The notes under the pieces: generated by a model
What the model was told of the DNA's origin: nothing
Databases searched by the model: none
What the model saw: the letters and a program-made list of their open reading frames with translations, nothing else
Translations under genes and position numbers: made by a program
In this document: positions 1 through 12,102 of the stretch, piece after piece
How positions within the stretch are numbered: the first letter of the stretch is position 1
Layout of the letters: each line of letters begins with the position of its first letter
DNA from: Prorocentrum cordatum
Lineage: Eukaryota; Sar; Dinophyceae; Prorocentrales; Prorocentraceae
NCBI GenBank assembly: GCA_963575745.1
Contig: CAUYUJ010007435.1
Span: forward strand, 406,974 to 470,973
Length of the DNA: 64,000 nt
Direction: 5' to 3'

Positions 1-775
<775 letters not shown>

Positions 776-902
776 CCTTTTGCTCGTCGCGGAACGCCGG
801 GCTCTAGGCGTCGTGCGGGTCGGCGCGTGCCGCGGGTCGCTCACTGCGGCGCCGCCGCGGGCACCGCTGGGCGTCACGGTGACCCAGGACGCACTTACGA
901 GG

Positions 903-1070
903 AGGGCGTTGGGTCTGGAGGAGGAGGAGGAGGATGATGAGGAGGAGGAGGAGGAAGAGGAGGAGGAGGAGGAGGGAGGACGATGGAGGAGGAGGAGGAG
1001 GAGGAGGAGCTGGAGCAGGAGGAGGAAGAGGAGGAGGAGGAGGAGGCGAGAGGAGGACGGAGGAGGAGGA
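903..1070. repeat. (GGA)n purine-rich microsatellite
   Basis: An imperfect GGA/GAG repeat of about 165 bp with an all-purine plus strand. It abuts the zinc-finger remnant that starts near 1084 and could lie in an intron of that gene. Confidence 0.9.
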
Positions 1071-1083
1071 TACAGAAGATGCC

Positions 1084-1604
1084 CTCAAGATCTTGGGGAG
1101 CCACCAGTAGCTCCACCAGCGCTTGTTTGGATGTGTGAGGTTTCCCAAGAAGATGGGACCCCATGTGGCCTCGTGTTCCAGGATCGTACTGCTTGGTATG
1201 CCCACATGCGATTCTCGAAGGAGGGCACCCATGGACACAGAGCCCTCAGTAATGTCTTCACAGTCACCAGCCAGGTCCTCTGATGCATGTCCGTTCTGTC
1301 CAATAGGCACATTGCTCGTCAGCGTGTTCGACGGCTCTTCCTTTCCCGCAGGTGTCAGACCGACAGAGGACACGATCAGTATCCGATAGTCCAGCCCGAC
1401 ACTCCCCTCTGCCCCGCTTGTGGCCGTGATCATGATAGTTTGGAGGCTCTTCAGGTTCACATTCGTAGTCACGTCGCACTGGATTATGCTGCTTACTTTT
1501 CCTTCGACAGACCGAGAGATGAGTTGGATGGCGTGAGACTTGGGACCGATCTTGGGCGAGGCGAAGAAACGCCTAGCCGGCTCTCAGGACAACTTCTCCG
1601 CTAG
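1084..1604 (+). pseudogene. C2H2 zinc-finger gene remnant, broken frame
   Basis: Two zinc-finger-like segments lie on the plus strand. The first (about 1131-1240) has two Cys nine residues apart, a 12-residue spacer, then His and a later His pair, ending in a stop at 1281-1283. A CPFC dyad lies just before that stop in another frame (about 1273-1290). The second (1410-1472) is a textbook C-x2-C-x12-H-x3-H finger in the same frame as the first. The pieces would make a three-finger protein if a frameshift or short intron near 1280-1300 were allowed. Multi-finger N-termini of this kind occur in dinoflagellate repeat proteins, which is my recollection and not a database result. Function would be nucleic-acid binding by inference. 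Either a decayed copy or a spliced gene is possible. Confidence 0.5.
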
Positions 1605-2308
1605 TGGCTACGGAAAGGGTCGACTTCGCAGACCGCGCAAACAGCAAGCAGTCCCGCTCGGGGCCACGGGACCCGCAGCAGCAGCAGCAGCCACATTTGC
1701 CGAGATGGAGGTCGAGGGCTCCGATTCCTAGGACGGGACGGCGCTGAACACGGTCAAGGGTATTTTCAGTGTACAGCAACGGACCCGAACCCTGGAGTTA
1801 TTTCTATTCTTCTTGTGCCGAAGGAGTGTGAGATCAACCCATATGTACATGCAAAAAGCCCGAGGACGATCCCAAGGCCCAACTGGGCCCGCCGTCGTTG
1901 ACCTTCGCCATGGCAGTCTTGGAGGTTCTCGTGGCGCAGCAAGTAGTTCAGGACAGTTTACTACTCAGGGCGGAGTATCAGGGGTTGAAGGGCCTCGATC
2001 AGAGAATCAACGGGGAGAACATGGACACCGCAGCAGAATGCATCGAGTATTGGAGGGCCGAAACCACGTTTGCCAAGGCAGGGGATGAGATACGAGTGCG
2101 GCACAGCTTTTACATCCATGCGTTCGTGCCCATCGGCGAACCCACGAACATGCTGATCGTGCCAGCCAACCTCCTGATCAGCAAGCTGCTGACACCCGTG
2201 GGGTCAGAGATCAAGCCAGGCCCCCCGCCGCGAGCGACGACCGAGAGGAAACTTCAGAACTCACTCGATAAGATGCTCAAAGGCCGCAGCCACCACATGA
2301 GGCACTGA
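1540..2308 (+). CDS. hypothetical protein segments downstream of the zinc fingers
   Basis: Two open stretches (1540-1731, basic then Ala-rich; 1898-2308, 136 codons) follow the finger segment on the same strand but in different frames. The second has a balanced composition with amphipathic helices and a Pro-Gly-Pro-rich basic tail and ends in a stop at 2306-2308. I do not recognise a domain. The likeliest reading is the C-terminal part of the same gene, with the frame changes due to introns or decay. The 2310-2560 stretch after it holds nothing I can name. Confidence 0.3.
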
Positions 2309-2559
2309 GATCCCTGTCTGAAGGAAATCCGAGTCGATGTTTTTCTTCTCGCGCTTGGGCCAGTGCAGAATGGCACTATGCGGGATGATTGCGTTAAGCC
2401 TCTCGACCTTAACGTTATTCAGGGTGCCCCCATGACTGGATAACTAACCGTGGCGGAGGTACCGAATTTTGTATCGTGTTCGAGGGTTCTCCACTCTTGA
2501 TGCGAACAGTGGTCGACGTGCAGATTACCGTGAAGATGCAGCAGAAACAACACAGTCTG

Positions 2560-2862
2560 ATAGCCAGCCAGCCAGCCTCCTCCCACTCCTCCCCCTCCCC
2601 CTCCTCTTCCTCCTCAGCCGTTTCTTCTTCCATTTCCTCATCACCCTCATCCTCCTCATCATCATTACCACCAACCTCCTCTCATCCTCCTCCTCTCCTC
2701 CTTCTGGCGCGCCCGTCGCCGCCGCGCCCGCCTGGGGGGAGGGGGTGCGCGGCGCGCGGGCCGCTGGAGGCCTTTTCGGCCCCTCCCCAGCTGGATGACG
2801 ACGACGACGAGGACGACGACGACGACGACGAGGACGACGAGGACGAGGACGAGGATGAGGAA

Positions 2863-2908
<46 letters not shown>

Positions 2909-2935
2909 CGTGGGGGGGGGGGGGGGGGGGCGCGC
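2560..2935. repeat. TCC-rich tract, (GAC)n array and G-run
   Basis: A pyrimidine-rich TCC tract (2575-2700) is followed by GC-rich sequence and then a (GAC)n/(GAG)n array (about 2795-2906) ending in a run of about 18 G. The array is open in several frames as poly-Asp, poly-Val or poly-Ser. I treat those as low-complexity artefacts. Confidence 0.9.
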
Positions 2936-3146
2936 GCCGGCCGCTTCTCGGACGCCCTTCCGTCAAGCAGCAGCGAGCACGCCTGGCCGAAGGTAGTGCG
3001 TCGCCGATCGCCTCTCTTAAATCCTGTGCACAGCAGGCCGTCAAACAAATATTTGGACCGCCGCCTGCCTCGCCGCGACCCGTGTTCGGCCGAAGGGGTC
3101 GCGTTTGTTCGGTGTGCTCGGTCACAGGTTGAGTTGATGATCCATC

Positions 3147-3264
3147 GTTTCTCTCTCTCTCTCTCTTTCTCGTTTGTTGTTCTTGATGTTCTCTTTCTCT
3201 CTCTCTCTCTCTCTCTATCCGTCTTTCTCTTCCTCTCGCTCTCTGTCTCTCTCTCTCTCTCTTT

Positions 3265-3298
<34 letters not shown>

Positions 3299-3300
3299 GC
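3147..3300. repeat. (CT)n microsatellite
   Basis: About 150 bp of imperfect (CT)n on the plus strand. The unique DNA on either side (2940-3145 and 3300-3750) shows short open frames but nothing recognisable. A small CAT-triplet patch lies at 3446-3490. Confidence 0.95.
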
Positions 3301-3759
3301 TGCATTTTTATATTATATGCACGGCTTTCACTCGCACGCTGGGAGGAGGCCCATGGGCCTCCTGGACTATCGTGTGCAGTTCACCAGCTGTCATGGGCCA
3401 TAGCCGTCGGGCCGCTGGGAAAAGGGAAAGTCATAACCACCGCCGTCACCATCATCATGAACATCATCACCATCAGTATCATCATGAACACCGTCACAGT
3501 ACAGAGCGTCGCATTCGACTGCGAAGAAGAACGTCGCGTCCCCTCGGTCGTTTTCCAGTTCCCATTCCTCCTGGTGTTCCCCCCCTCCATCTGCTCCTCG
3601 ATGGTTGAGGATTCGGTTGTGCGCGTGAATTTGTGCCCTGCCGGTGGGTCCAGCGTGTCTATGCTGCCTCGGACCTGGCCTGCGCCCGCGCCCGCTGCCA
3701 GCTCAAACCCGAATCCGCCACGCAGCTGGGCACGCGGCCGCGACGCCAAAAAGTGCGCG

Positions 3760-3935
3760 TGAGTGTGGTTGTGTTTTTGCGCGAGTGCGCATTTGTGTGT
3801 GTATTGTGTGTACGTGTTGTGTGTGTGTGTCTGTTTTGTGTGCGTTGTGTGTATGTGTGTTGTGTGCGTTGTGGGCGTTGCGTGTGTGTTGTGTTTTGTG
3901 TGTGCGTGTGCGCGCGTGCGTGTGTGGCCGACCTG
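3760..3935. repeat. (GT)n-rich tract
   Basis: An interrupted GT/TG repeat of about 170 bp. Most positions alternate purine and pyrimidine. From 3940 to 4470 the DNA is unique, and I see no supported gene in it. Confidence 0.9.
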
Positions 3936-4469
3936 CGCGCGCTAGTTCTGCGCCTTTTGGTCGATGCGTGCCTAGAACGGGTGGTTGGTGGTACCCCCCT
4001 CGCAGTTTGTGTGTTGGTATTGCTTCGCAGCCGTTCCGAGTCCGACTCTGAATTTTCCGCTTCGTGCCCCCAGGACTTGCATGTTCCACGCTGCGACGGC
4101 CTCCTGCGCATGGGACTGGGCGGGGGGGGAGAGAAGGGGCGGCGGCAAAGGTGTGAGGGGAGCCCGGGAGGCACAGCCAGCGCGCTCGAACAAGGATAAC
4201 GTGTGGTTCAGAAGTGGTTTCGGGGTATGCCCTGTCGCCAGTGCCTTGTCGCAGGCTGGTGCCCTGCCGCAGGAGCCCAGCGAGAATGTCGCCATGCACT
4301 TTGGCACCCAGAAAAACTTCTCGGATGGGCTCATCGAAGATTATCAGGACGTGTGTTAGCCCAATGTGTGCGTCAACCCGCTCAGCCCAACCAGGCGATC
4401 ATCACATTGGAGAGAGCGCGTTTCACGGGCGCTTGCCTTGGGAACATTCGGCGGCGCGTTTCGAACCTG

Positions 4470-5470
4470 GGGGGGGCCCCCCCCCCCCAACACTCGGCGC
4501 CGTCGATCGAAACCAGGGGGACCCCCCAACCCCCCCCCCATCCCGAACCCCGACCCCCTCCCAAGGGTGCTCCCCCCCCTTCGGCGCCAGCGCCGGCGGC
4601 CGCCAGCAGCGCCGACGGTTGGGACGCAGCGGCGATGAACAGAGGCAGTCCTAGGGGTGGGGGGTGTTCCCCCCCCCCCTGGCGCCGAGGGGGGGGGTAA
4701 ACCCACCCCCCTGGCGCCAGCGCCGGCGCCGCGGCGGCCAGCAGCGCTGGCGCTGCGCCGGCGACGGCGGGGACGCATCGACGACGATAGCTACGATTAT
4801 ACCAACCACCACAGCCACCACCACCACCACCAACACCACAACCACCACAACTCACCATCACCACCACCACCACCACCACAAAAACCCACCACCACTACCA
4901 CCACCACCACAATCTACAACACCACCACCACCACCACCGCCACAACCACCACCACTACCAGCAGCACAACCCGCCGCCACCACCACAAACCACCACACCA
5001 CCACCACCACCACCACCGCCACCACCACCAGCACCACCTCCACAAACCACCGCCACCACCACAACCCACCACCACCACCACAACTCACCATCACCACCAC
5101 CACCAAACCACCACCACCACCACTACCACCACAACCCACCACCACTACCACAACAAACCACCACCACACCACCACCAAACCACCACCACCACCACCCACC
5201 ACCACAACCACCCCCACCACCACAACAAACCACCACACCACACCACCACCAAACCACCACCACCACCACAACCCACCGCCACCACCACAAACCATCACCA
5301 CACCACCACCACACCACCACCACCACCACCATCCACCACCACAACCACCACCACCACAACAAACCACCACACCACTACCACAACCACCACCACCGCCACC
5401 ACCTCCACCACAACCCACCACCATCACCACCACCACCACCACCGTCGTCCTCGTCGACGCTCCCCGCCGC
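4470..5470. repeat. poly-C/poly-G blocks and a 0.67-kb (CCA)n array
   Basis: C and G homopolymer blocks (4470-4700) alternate with copies of a GCGCCAGCGCC-type motif near 4580, 4710 and 4745. They lead into a CCA/CAC array of about 670 bp (4790-5460). Related GCGCCGGC and GCCGGCCCAGAAA motifs reappear just after the array (5487-5540), so the array looks like an expansion inside a GC-rich repeat. The long poly-Thr and poly-His frames are artefacts. Confidence 0.9.
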
Positions 5471-5809
5471 CGCCGCCCGCCGCCGCAGGCGCCGGCGCCG
5501 GCCCAGAAAAGGAACTCGCGCCGACGCCGGCCCAGAAATGTTGATCGTCGTCCCCGCCGCCGCCGCCGCCAGCCGCCGCCGACACAAGCGCTGGCCCGAG
5601 GAGAAGGAGAGAGGATACGTAGGGGAGGAACGTGGGGGGGAGGTTCGAAACCCTCCTCCCCTCCGTCAGGGGAGGGGGGGGGGTCGGTTCCCCCCCCCCC
5701 CTCAAAGCGACCACAGACCGCGTTTTTTTTACATCGCCTTCATCGTAGTGAATGGCCTCAGTGGGCAAACGCACGTTGGCGCTAACGCACGTTTTGAGGA
5801 TTTTTGACC

Positions 5810-6150
5810 TCACCCACCGCGGTGCTCTTTTGCGGGGTCTATTACGAAAACGTTTCGGTCGATAGCCTTCAGATAGCCATGGTAATGTTGTTCGGTTCGG
5901 CAAGAGCTGGTGCTACTCGAGTTTCTTTCATGCCTACTTCGGGCGATCCTTGTAAGTTGTAGGCCTGGCCAGCCAATATGGATCTTCGTTCCCGATGCAA
6001 GACGTTTGCTGCATGCGCGCTCGTCAAACTGTCCCACCTTGTCCACTGTTCCACCACGAGGCTCTTTCTTCATGACGCTTCGCGTATCCCAGTCAGCCCG
6101 TCCAGCAGCGATGCCCATGCGAATTGCCCTGACCAGGGAAGTGTCGGATA
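5810..6150 (-). CDS. short hypothetical open segment
   Basis: An open minus-strand stretch of about 100 codons with ordinary composition and no low-complexity bias, between repeat blocks. It could be a single exon or gene debris. I do not recognise it. No start, splice site or domain fixes its limits, so the coordinates are those of the open frame. Confidence 0.2.
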
Positions 6151-6289
6151 ATGCAGGGCAGTGAAGACAGAAAAAAAGGGAACCACGGAGCAGAAAAAAC
6201 AGGACACGGACAACGCGCGTTCGTGAAACAGGGGGGCGACAGTGGTGAACTCAGAGCTTTCTCGGGGCTCCCTGGAGATTCCGGATGGG

Positions 6290-6510
6290 GTGGATGGGTG
6301 GCGATGGGGGGGGAGGGAGGTGCAGGGGAGGGAAGGGGAGGTGGAGGAGGGTGGGGGTGGAGGGGAGGGGGGACGGAGGGGGGCGAGGGGGAAAGGGGGG
6401 GAGAGGGCAATGGATGCCAGGGTGGAGGGGGGGGGGGGGCGTGGAGGAGGGGGCCTGGAGGGGAAGCAGCTGGAGTGGGATGTGGATGGGGGGGTGTCTT
6501 GTGGAGAGGA
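6290..6510. repeat. G-rich (GGGGA)-type tract
   Basis: About 220 bp with many runs of four or more G on the plus strand, including a run of ten. The composition could support G-quadruplexes. It is flanked by unique DNA with no supported gene. Confidence 0.85.
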
Positions 6511-6780
6511 CGCCAGATTCTGCTGCCCCGGTACAGCAGCACGAAACCACAACCAATGGGGAGAAAGGAAAGCGGCATCGTCCCAACAGACACCGACCAC
6601 CATCTCGCCCACGGCTCGACCACGACGACACGGAAGTATCCCAGGGGCGGTGTGTTGCTCCAGCAGGGGGGAACATCCCACCATGCGTAGTAGCCAAAAC
6701 ACAGGAGAGACGCGAGACTCCTGTCATGCAGCTTCAAGGAAGATCAACAAAAGGTAGATCAGTGCGAAGTAAAAGCAACG

Positions 6781-7297
6781 CTAAGGTAGACCAGTAAAAA
6801 GGTTGATCGATGCTCCTCGGGACGAGCTGCTTGAGATTCGCCCCTGACGCCACTTGGACTTGGCCTGCGGCGTCCCGCGATAGGACTCGTCACGGCACCG
6901 CTGGCATCGCCCACCCGCCTTGCAGCCACCTCTCGTGAAGCAGCGGGTGCAGACCACCTCGCAGGGCTCGTTTCGATTCCTCCGATTCGATTCGATTTCG
7001 ATGGCTTCCAAATCAGATTCGATTCGATTCGGGGTTCCAATTCGGGCTCCGACTTCTCCTTGGAGACCTGCTAGCCTGCCGCTCTCCGCCGCTCCGACTT
7101 TTCCAGATTCGGCTGCCGATTTCCGCCGACCCGATCCATCTCGATCGCGGACCTGGCTCGTGGATCCGATGCTGGGGCCTCCTGCCTCGCAGGGCCAGGC
7201 CGGCACGTCGCGGTCGGGCGCAGCTGTGGACGGGCAGGCCTCGGAGAGGAGGAGGAACAGGAGGAGGAGGAGGAGGAGGAGGAGGAGGAGGAGGAGG
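6781..7297 (-). CDS. partial exon with a Cys-rich (CCCH-like) module
   Basis: On the minus strand, beyond the assembly gap, an open frame ends in a stop at 6781. It contains a cysteine cluster, C-x2-C-x5-C-x5-C-x2-C, about 6905-6960, which resembles the C-C-C-C/H modules common in dinoflagellate proteins. Upstream in the same frame is a Glu/Arg/Asn segment built on GATTC-type repeats (about 6980-7035) and then the GGA repeat that borders the gap. The frame happens to be continuous through the Ns with retroelement ORF2, but the gap length is arbitrary, so this must not be joined to ORF2. Likely a C-terminal exon of another gene, or a 3' portion of the element. Confidence 0.35.
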
Positions 7298-7299
7298 AG

Positions 7300-7399
7300 N
7301 NNNNNNNNNNNNNNNNNNNNNNNNNNNNNNNNNNNNNNNNNNNNNNNNNNNNNNNNNNNNNNNNNNNNNNNNNNNNNNNNNNNNNNNNNNNNNNNNNNN
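7300..7399. other. assembly gap of 100 N
   Basis: Exactly 100 undetermined bases, a conventional placeholder for a gap of unknown size. It is bordered on the left by (GGA)n (about 7250-7299), which probably broke the assembly, and it cuts off the 3' end of retroelement ORF2. Confidence 0.99.
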
Positions 7400-10300
7400 G
7401 GGTTGAGACCTCTCTCCCCAGCCTCTTGGGCGGACAAGTGGCTGGGCACGCGAACAAGGTACAGATCCCTCACGCGAAGCAGCTCGTGCACACGGGCCCA
7501 CAAGTCGCGGTGGCTCGAAACGCGGGCCCCCAGACCAGCAGCGATCCGAGCAACTCCTCTAGACACGTAGGCCGAATCGGCAATATAACCGAGCTGGGCA
7601 CCAACTGGGCTCTGCTCCAAAAACTTCAGAAGGGCCCAGAGCTCCCCCCGATTGACACTTTGCCTGCCAGTGATGCCGCCTCCCGCCAGAAAGGCCAAGC
7701 TGGATGCGGCACTCATCTGGGGGAGCTCTTCTAAACTGAGCCCAAAAATCGCGACGCCCCAAGACGCCCTCCTGAGCCTACGGTCCCGCGAGAACTCCCC
7801 CCCACTAGCGTCCCCCGCACCCCAGATGCGACGCCCCTCCACAAGGGGGAAGGCACCTGACGCCGCAGAGAGAGGCGAATCGGGAGGAGGGGGAACGTGA
7901 GTCCAGGACTTGGGTGTGAGGCCGCGGAGCCAAAGCACAGGACACTCTTCGGCCGCTGCAACCCCTCGTCTGGCGAGGGCCTCAGAGATTTCCTGGAACT
8001 CAGCATTGCACGGACACTCCCAAAATCTGTGAACATCGGTCTCTGGACCGAGACCGCATCTGGGGCAAACTTCGGAGCACTCCCCTCCAGCACTGACAAT
8101 GCGAGAGCGGGTCCAGACAGCACCAGTGAGAATAGCTCTGAGCAGGTCGGCCTGCTTAACATCTTTTTTGCGCAGGCAAGCCAGATGACGACGCGCAACA
8201 GTGAAATCGATGCCTGACTCCGAGCCACCCCCGTTGCGGAACTTGGACGCACCAGCCCACAACTGGGCTTCAATTGACTCCGCAACAGACTGTTTGAAAT
8301 CGGATGTCATATACGCCTCGGTACGGAGCTCGTCAGGGAGAGCATACTCTTCGCCCGACGGAGCAGTCCAGTGCCAAGGCCCATCCAGCTGCCACCCGAG
8401 TCCCAGCATCGTGGCGACGATGGCCGAGATAGGCCCTCGAATGTTGTGCCACCGACGCCGAGGTCCCAGGTCCCGAATTCTATGGACCGTCTCTCTCCAG
8501 CAGCTGTGCATACGAGGGAGGGCCTGCTCCGAGACCCTGGACACAATTTGAAACCAGGAGTCCAGAAGCGAAAAGACCGAGCTGAAAGCGGGATCCTTGG
8601 GGCCCACTTCCAACGCCAAAATCGAAGTGAGGCACCTACCTACATTCCCACGCACAAGGGTGCTCGCAAGGGCCCGACGCCACTGCAAGAGCACCGAGGG
8701 GGCAACACCAAAAACTTTCCACGCATACGAGGCTTGGGGGAGGGCTCCCGTGAGAACAAGCTTAGGCCCCACCTTACGCGGGGCAACTCGGGCCAGCTTA
8801 TTGATGCGATTCACACGCCGATGCGCCTGGGCAATGCGCCTGGAGTGGCGAGGCTTGGATATCTTCGCTCCACTCCCGCGCTCAATGCCCAAATCGGCGG
8901 CGACCGACGCGACCTCAACGACGATTCCCTGCGCACCTAAGCCTGCCTGGATCTCGCGAGCAACAGCAAGATCAGACGCAATGATGGTGGATTTAGAAGC
9001 CAGCTTGAGACCTTCCTGAGCACACCCTCGAGCAAAGGTGATTCCCGCACGCACGAGGTGACCCACAACATCGCGGCGAATCCCCTCCGCTCTCTGGGTA
9101 ACGTCGTCAATCCAAGTCCGCAACTGTACCAACGAACTCGAATCGACCGACATTTCACAGATCGAAAACATCTGACACTTAGCGAAATCAGGCGCACGCC
9201 TGGCTCCTGCAACAAGGCCCCCTGACGGGATGATTGGAGGCGCCACGCACCCAGCATCTTTCAAAATCCGAGGGCCCATGTGCAGGAGAGCTTCCAAGGA
9301 GAGGCACAAAGCAGGGAAGTCTAAATGGAGGGCATGGGCCACCACCTTTTCCCAGCGAATCGTATCATAAAAAGCTTCGACGCCCCACAGATTGGACGCA
9401 GAGCAATACTCAGGCAACACCGACGACAGAGCAGCCTCGTCAGCATAGCACCTGAGCAAAGCCTCCCGTAGAGCACTGTTCCCTCGAACCGCGGCGCCCC
9501 AAGGACCCGAGCGAGCCTCGGCCCAGACCTCCGCGGGACGAGATCGCATACGGCTCCACAGTCGACCCAACCAGGTGAGAAGGCCGATGGCGCGGTCCTT
9601 GCGCACATCAGGCTTTCGCAACAGAACAATGATGGCTGTGAGCCACTGCCATGGCCAAGCCACGGCAAACTCGACCTGCTGAAAAAGAGACAGCAGCTGC
9701 TGGCGGCCCGCCTCAGGCAGCCACCACACATCCCGTTGGCGAACACCATCGATGCCTGCCGCCTTGGACGGCGAGACTGCGAGCAATGCCGCCTCGAGGC
9801 CGTCCAGCGTCAGAGGAGGCAATTCCTCCTCCCTCGCCAGGGCGCGAGCCTCCTGGAGCACCTTCATGGCGTCGGTGCTGCTGAAGTTCGGCGGCGACCA
9901 AAGCTTGTCCCAGACCGCCCGCTTCGCCTCCATGAGCGAGGCACCGTCGCAAGTAGTGACCTCCACATAGCGAATCTCACTGACCTCCGCCATCGGGTCC
10001 TTCACGAGGCGGTGGAGGACCCCCATGCCGTTGATCGCGTGCTGGCAGACCCAGTCGCGGTAGCCCTGCAGACGCTGCCTGGCGACCGCGCGCTGCGCCT
10101 GATGAGCGGCTCTACTTGCCGCCTCCGCCAACTTGGCCAAGGACTCGCTCGTGATGCCCGACAGAGTGCGGAGCGAACGAACCCACCTGGCGCGCCTACG
10201 CTCAGGTAGCGGAACGATCTGACAGACAGGGATGGACGAGGCCAAAGCCGAGAGCCGTCCTCTGAGATGCTGCGCTCGAGGCAGGCCTTCTGACCCAGCT

Positions 10301-12102
10301 CTGACGTGGGCAAGCTCGTTCAGGTGGCTGGCAACAGTAGACCACCACCGCGAGCTGGCGTCAGACGTAGTGGGCCACGGCTTACCACCATCCATTGGTT
10401 GCTTGACTGGGTCCTGCAGCTTCCCCCTGCCCATATACTGGCGACGCTCCTGAGGGTGCACCTGATACAACTCACAATAATACAACTCCATGGTGTGCGA
10501 CCACTCAGCGAAAGCCTCGCCGAGACGACGGGCAGCAGCAGGGTCGGCCTGGAAACCGAGGCTCTGTTCGACAAAAGCTGGAGGCTCCGATCTTCGTGCC
10601 ACCTGCTCCGAAAGACTGTGCCACAACAAATCCTTCGCCGAACAAGTCCAATCACACTGCAAACTGGCATTGGTGGAGTCCTCGACCTCGGGCACCTCCT
10701 CGATCTCCTCCAAAATTGGGGCATCGTCAGGCGGGGCCTCAGTGTCGTCTTCTTCATTGTCGGTCCAGAAATCTTCTTCCTCAAACTCCAGATGAACATA
10801 CTGCAGAACGGGCGGGCTCTTGATGGAAAGCTTGCGCTTGGCCCCCCAAGCAGCAGGAGTGGGCACCTTGACTGGGTTCGCCTCGGCACCCTGGTGGCCC
10901 AAGCGAACTGCCCGCTTCTTAGACCTCTTGCTGTCAGGGTCTGGCTGCTTTCTTGGGCGCGCAGGATGGTCAAAAGCACGAGGACCTCGTAGGGTCCATG
11001 CCATAGCTCTCGACATATCAAAATCCAGCGAGATGTCCAATCCGTAGTGCGACTTGCCTGCTTCTTCGACCGTCTCAAAGTCCGCCTCAATGGAGGCGAG
11101 CAGGTGCTGGGCCGACGCAGACATAACAAGGTAATCCAACATACGCCCCGTGCCCGCCGTGCACGTGTAAGACGTGTTGCTCGGCACCGCGACGACCCCC
11201 TGCGATAGCTCGAGCCACCCTGATGCGGACAACTCCTGCGGCGTCATATTCCAATCTCCGACGACAAGCCACATGCCCTGGATCGTCGCCAACAACGCCC
11301 CAAGATTGGCCAACTTCTGAGCGTTGCCCCGAGCACCCACCGCCGTGGTCATGTACACGCCCACGACCAGCAGGGATTGATGCTGGGCTCGAAGCTGCAC
11401 AGCCACCATGTCACGAAAATCCAGGCCTGGCTGCTCCGACTGGTCCAGCTGCCTGAGGCCGACCTGATCCTGAGGCGCCGCAGCCAAATGGCGCAGAGAA
11501 GAAACTCGAAAACGCTTGCGCACACCCATCGTGATACCGCCTGACTTCTCTCGCGTAGCCGTCGAATAGGCCGCCGAGAGCACGCCCGTGTATCCCGATT
11601 TCCGCCAATCATGAAGGACATCATTCGAGCCTGCGGGCCCCACATGAGTCTCAGGAACCACAATGATGTCCGCACGATGCTGCTGGGCAAGGGACTTCGC
11701 AGCTGGTCCCCAGCCCCCCAAGTTGCGTACATACAGCCTCCTGAGGCCAGCGTCCGCACGCGCCGCCGCCGAGCCCAGGCCGCCAGCGAGTTCCCCCACC
11801 ACGTCACTCTCGTCCCGCCCCAAAGGCGCAAGGCCGAAGCCCAGAGCTTTAACGTCCCCGACCGATGGGGAACGGGAGAACATGGCCGTGGCAGGGGACG
11901 CGCGGCCTGGGCAGTGGGCAGCCGCCGCCGCCGCGACAGCGCCAGCGCCAGCGCCGCTGCCAGCAGGGCCCGCAGAAGCCGTAGCTGTTGAAGAGGCCGA
12001 TCTTGAACAGGTACTCGGCGGGAGCGGCTCAGCCCCCCAACCTCCATCCTTGGATGGCCCGCCGAGGTCAGGGGAGCCCTGCAGGCTAAAGGCTTGACCC
12101 AT
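7400..12102 (-). CDS. retrotransposon ORF2: endonuclease, reverse transcriptase, RNase H (truncated by gap)
   Basis: The start is taken at the ATG at 12102-12100, which overlaps the ORF1 stop by 17 nt. The frame is open further upstream, but that part is Arg-rich and lies over ORF1. At least 1,567 codons are present. Domains in order: apurinic-type endonuclease/exonuclease/phosphatase fold (residues about 115-355) with the Glu motif PETHVG, GDWN, LDY and a late SHYGL; an acidic linker; reverse transcriptase (about 780-1050) with GIDG, a degenerate motif A reading GVEAFYD, motif B with SGGLVAGA, and motif C WIDD; a zinc knuckle C-x2-C-x8-H-x4-C (about 8070-8009); and RNase H with the Asp, Glu, Asp and His positions GDAS, GELW, ADSAY and VPSH. 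The protein would nick target DNA, prime reverse transcription there and degrade the RNA strand. Oddity: the first Asp of motif A (normally D-x-E-x-F-Y-D) is Gly, which should disable polymerisation. The last RNase H residues fall in the gap. Confidence 0.85.

Noticed and set aside
1604-1615. Another spliced-leader relic (GGCTACGG)
   Set aside because: Only eight bases match and the rest of the leader is absent; expected by chance in 64 kb.
4657-5785. Long Thr/His/Pro-rich protein
   Set aside because: Entirely produced by the (CCA)n array; several other frames and the reverse strand are equally open.
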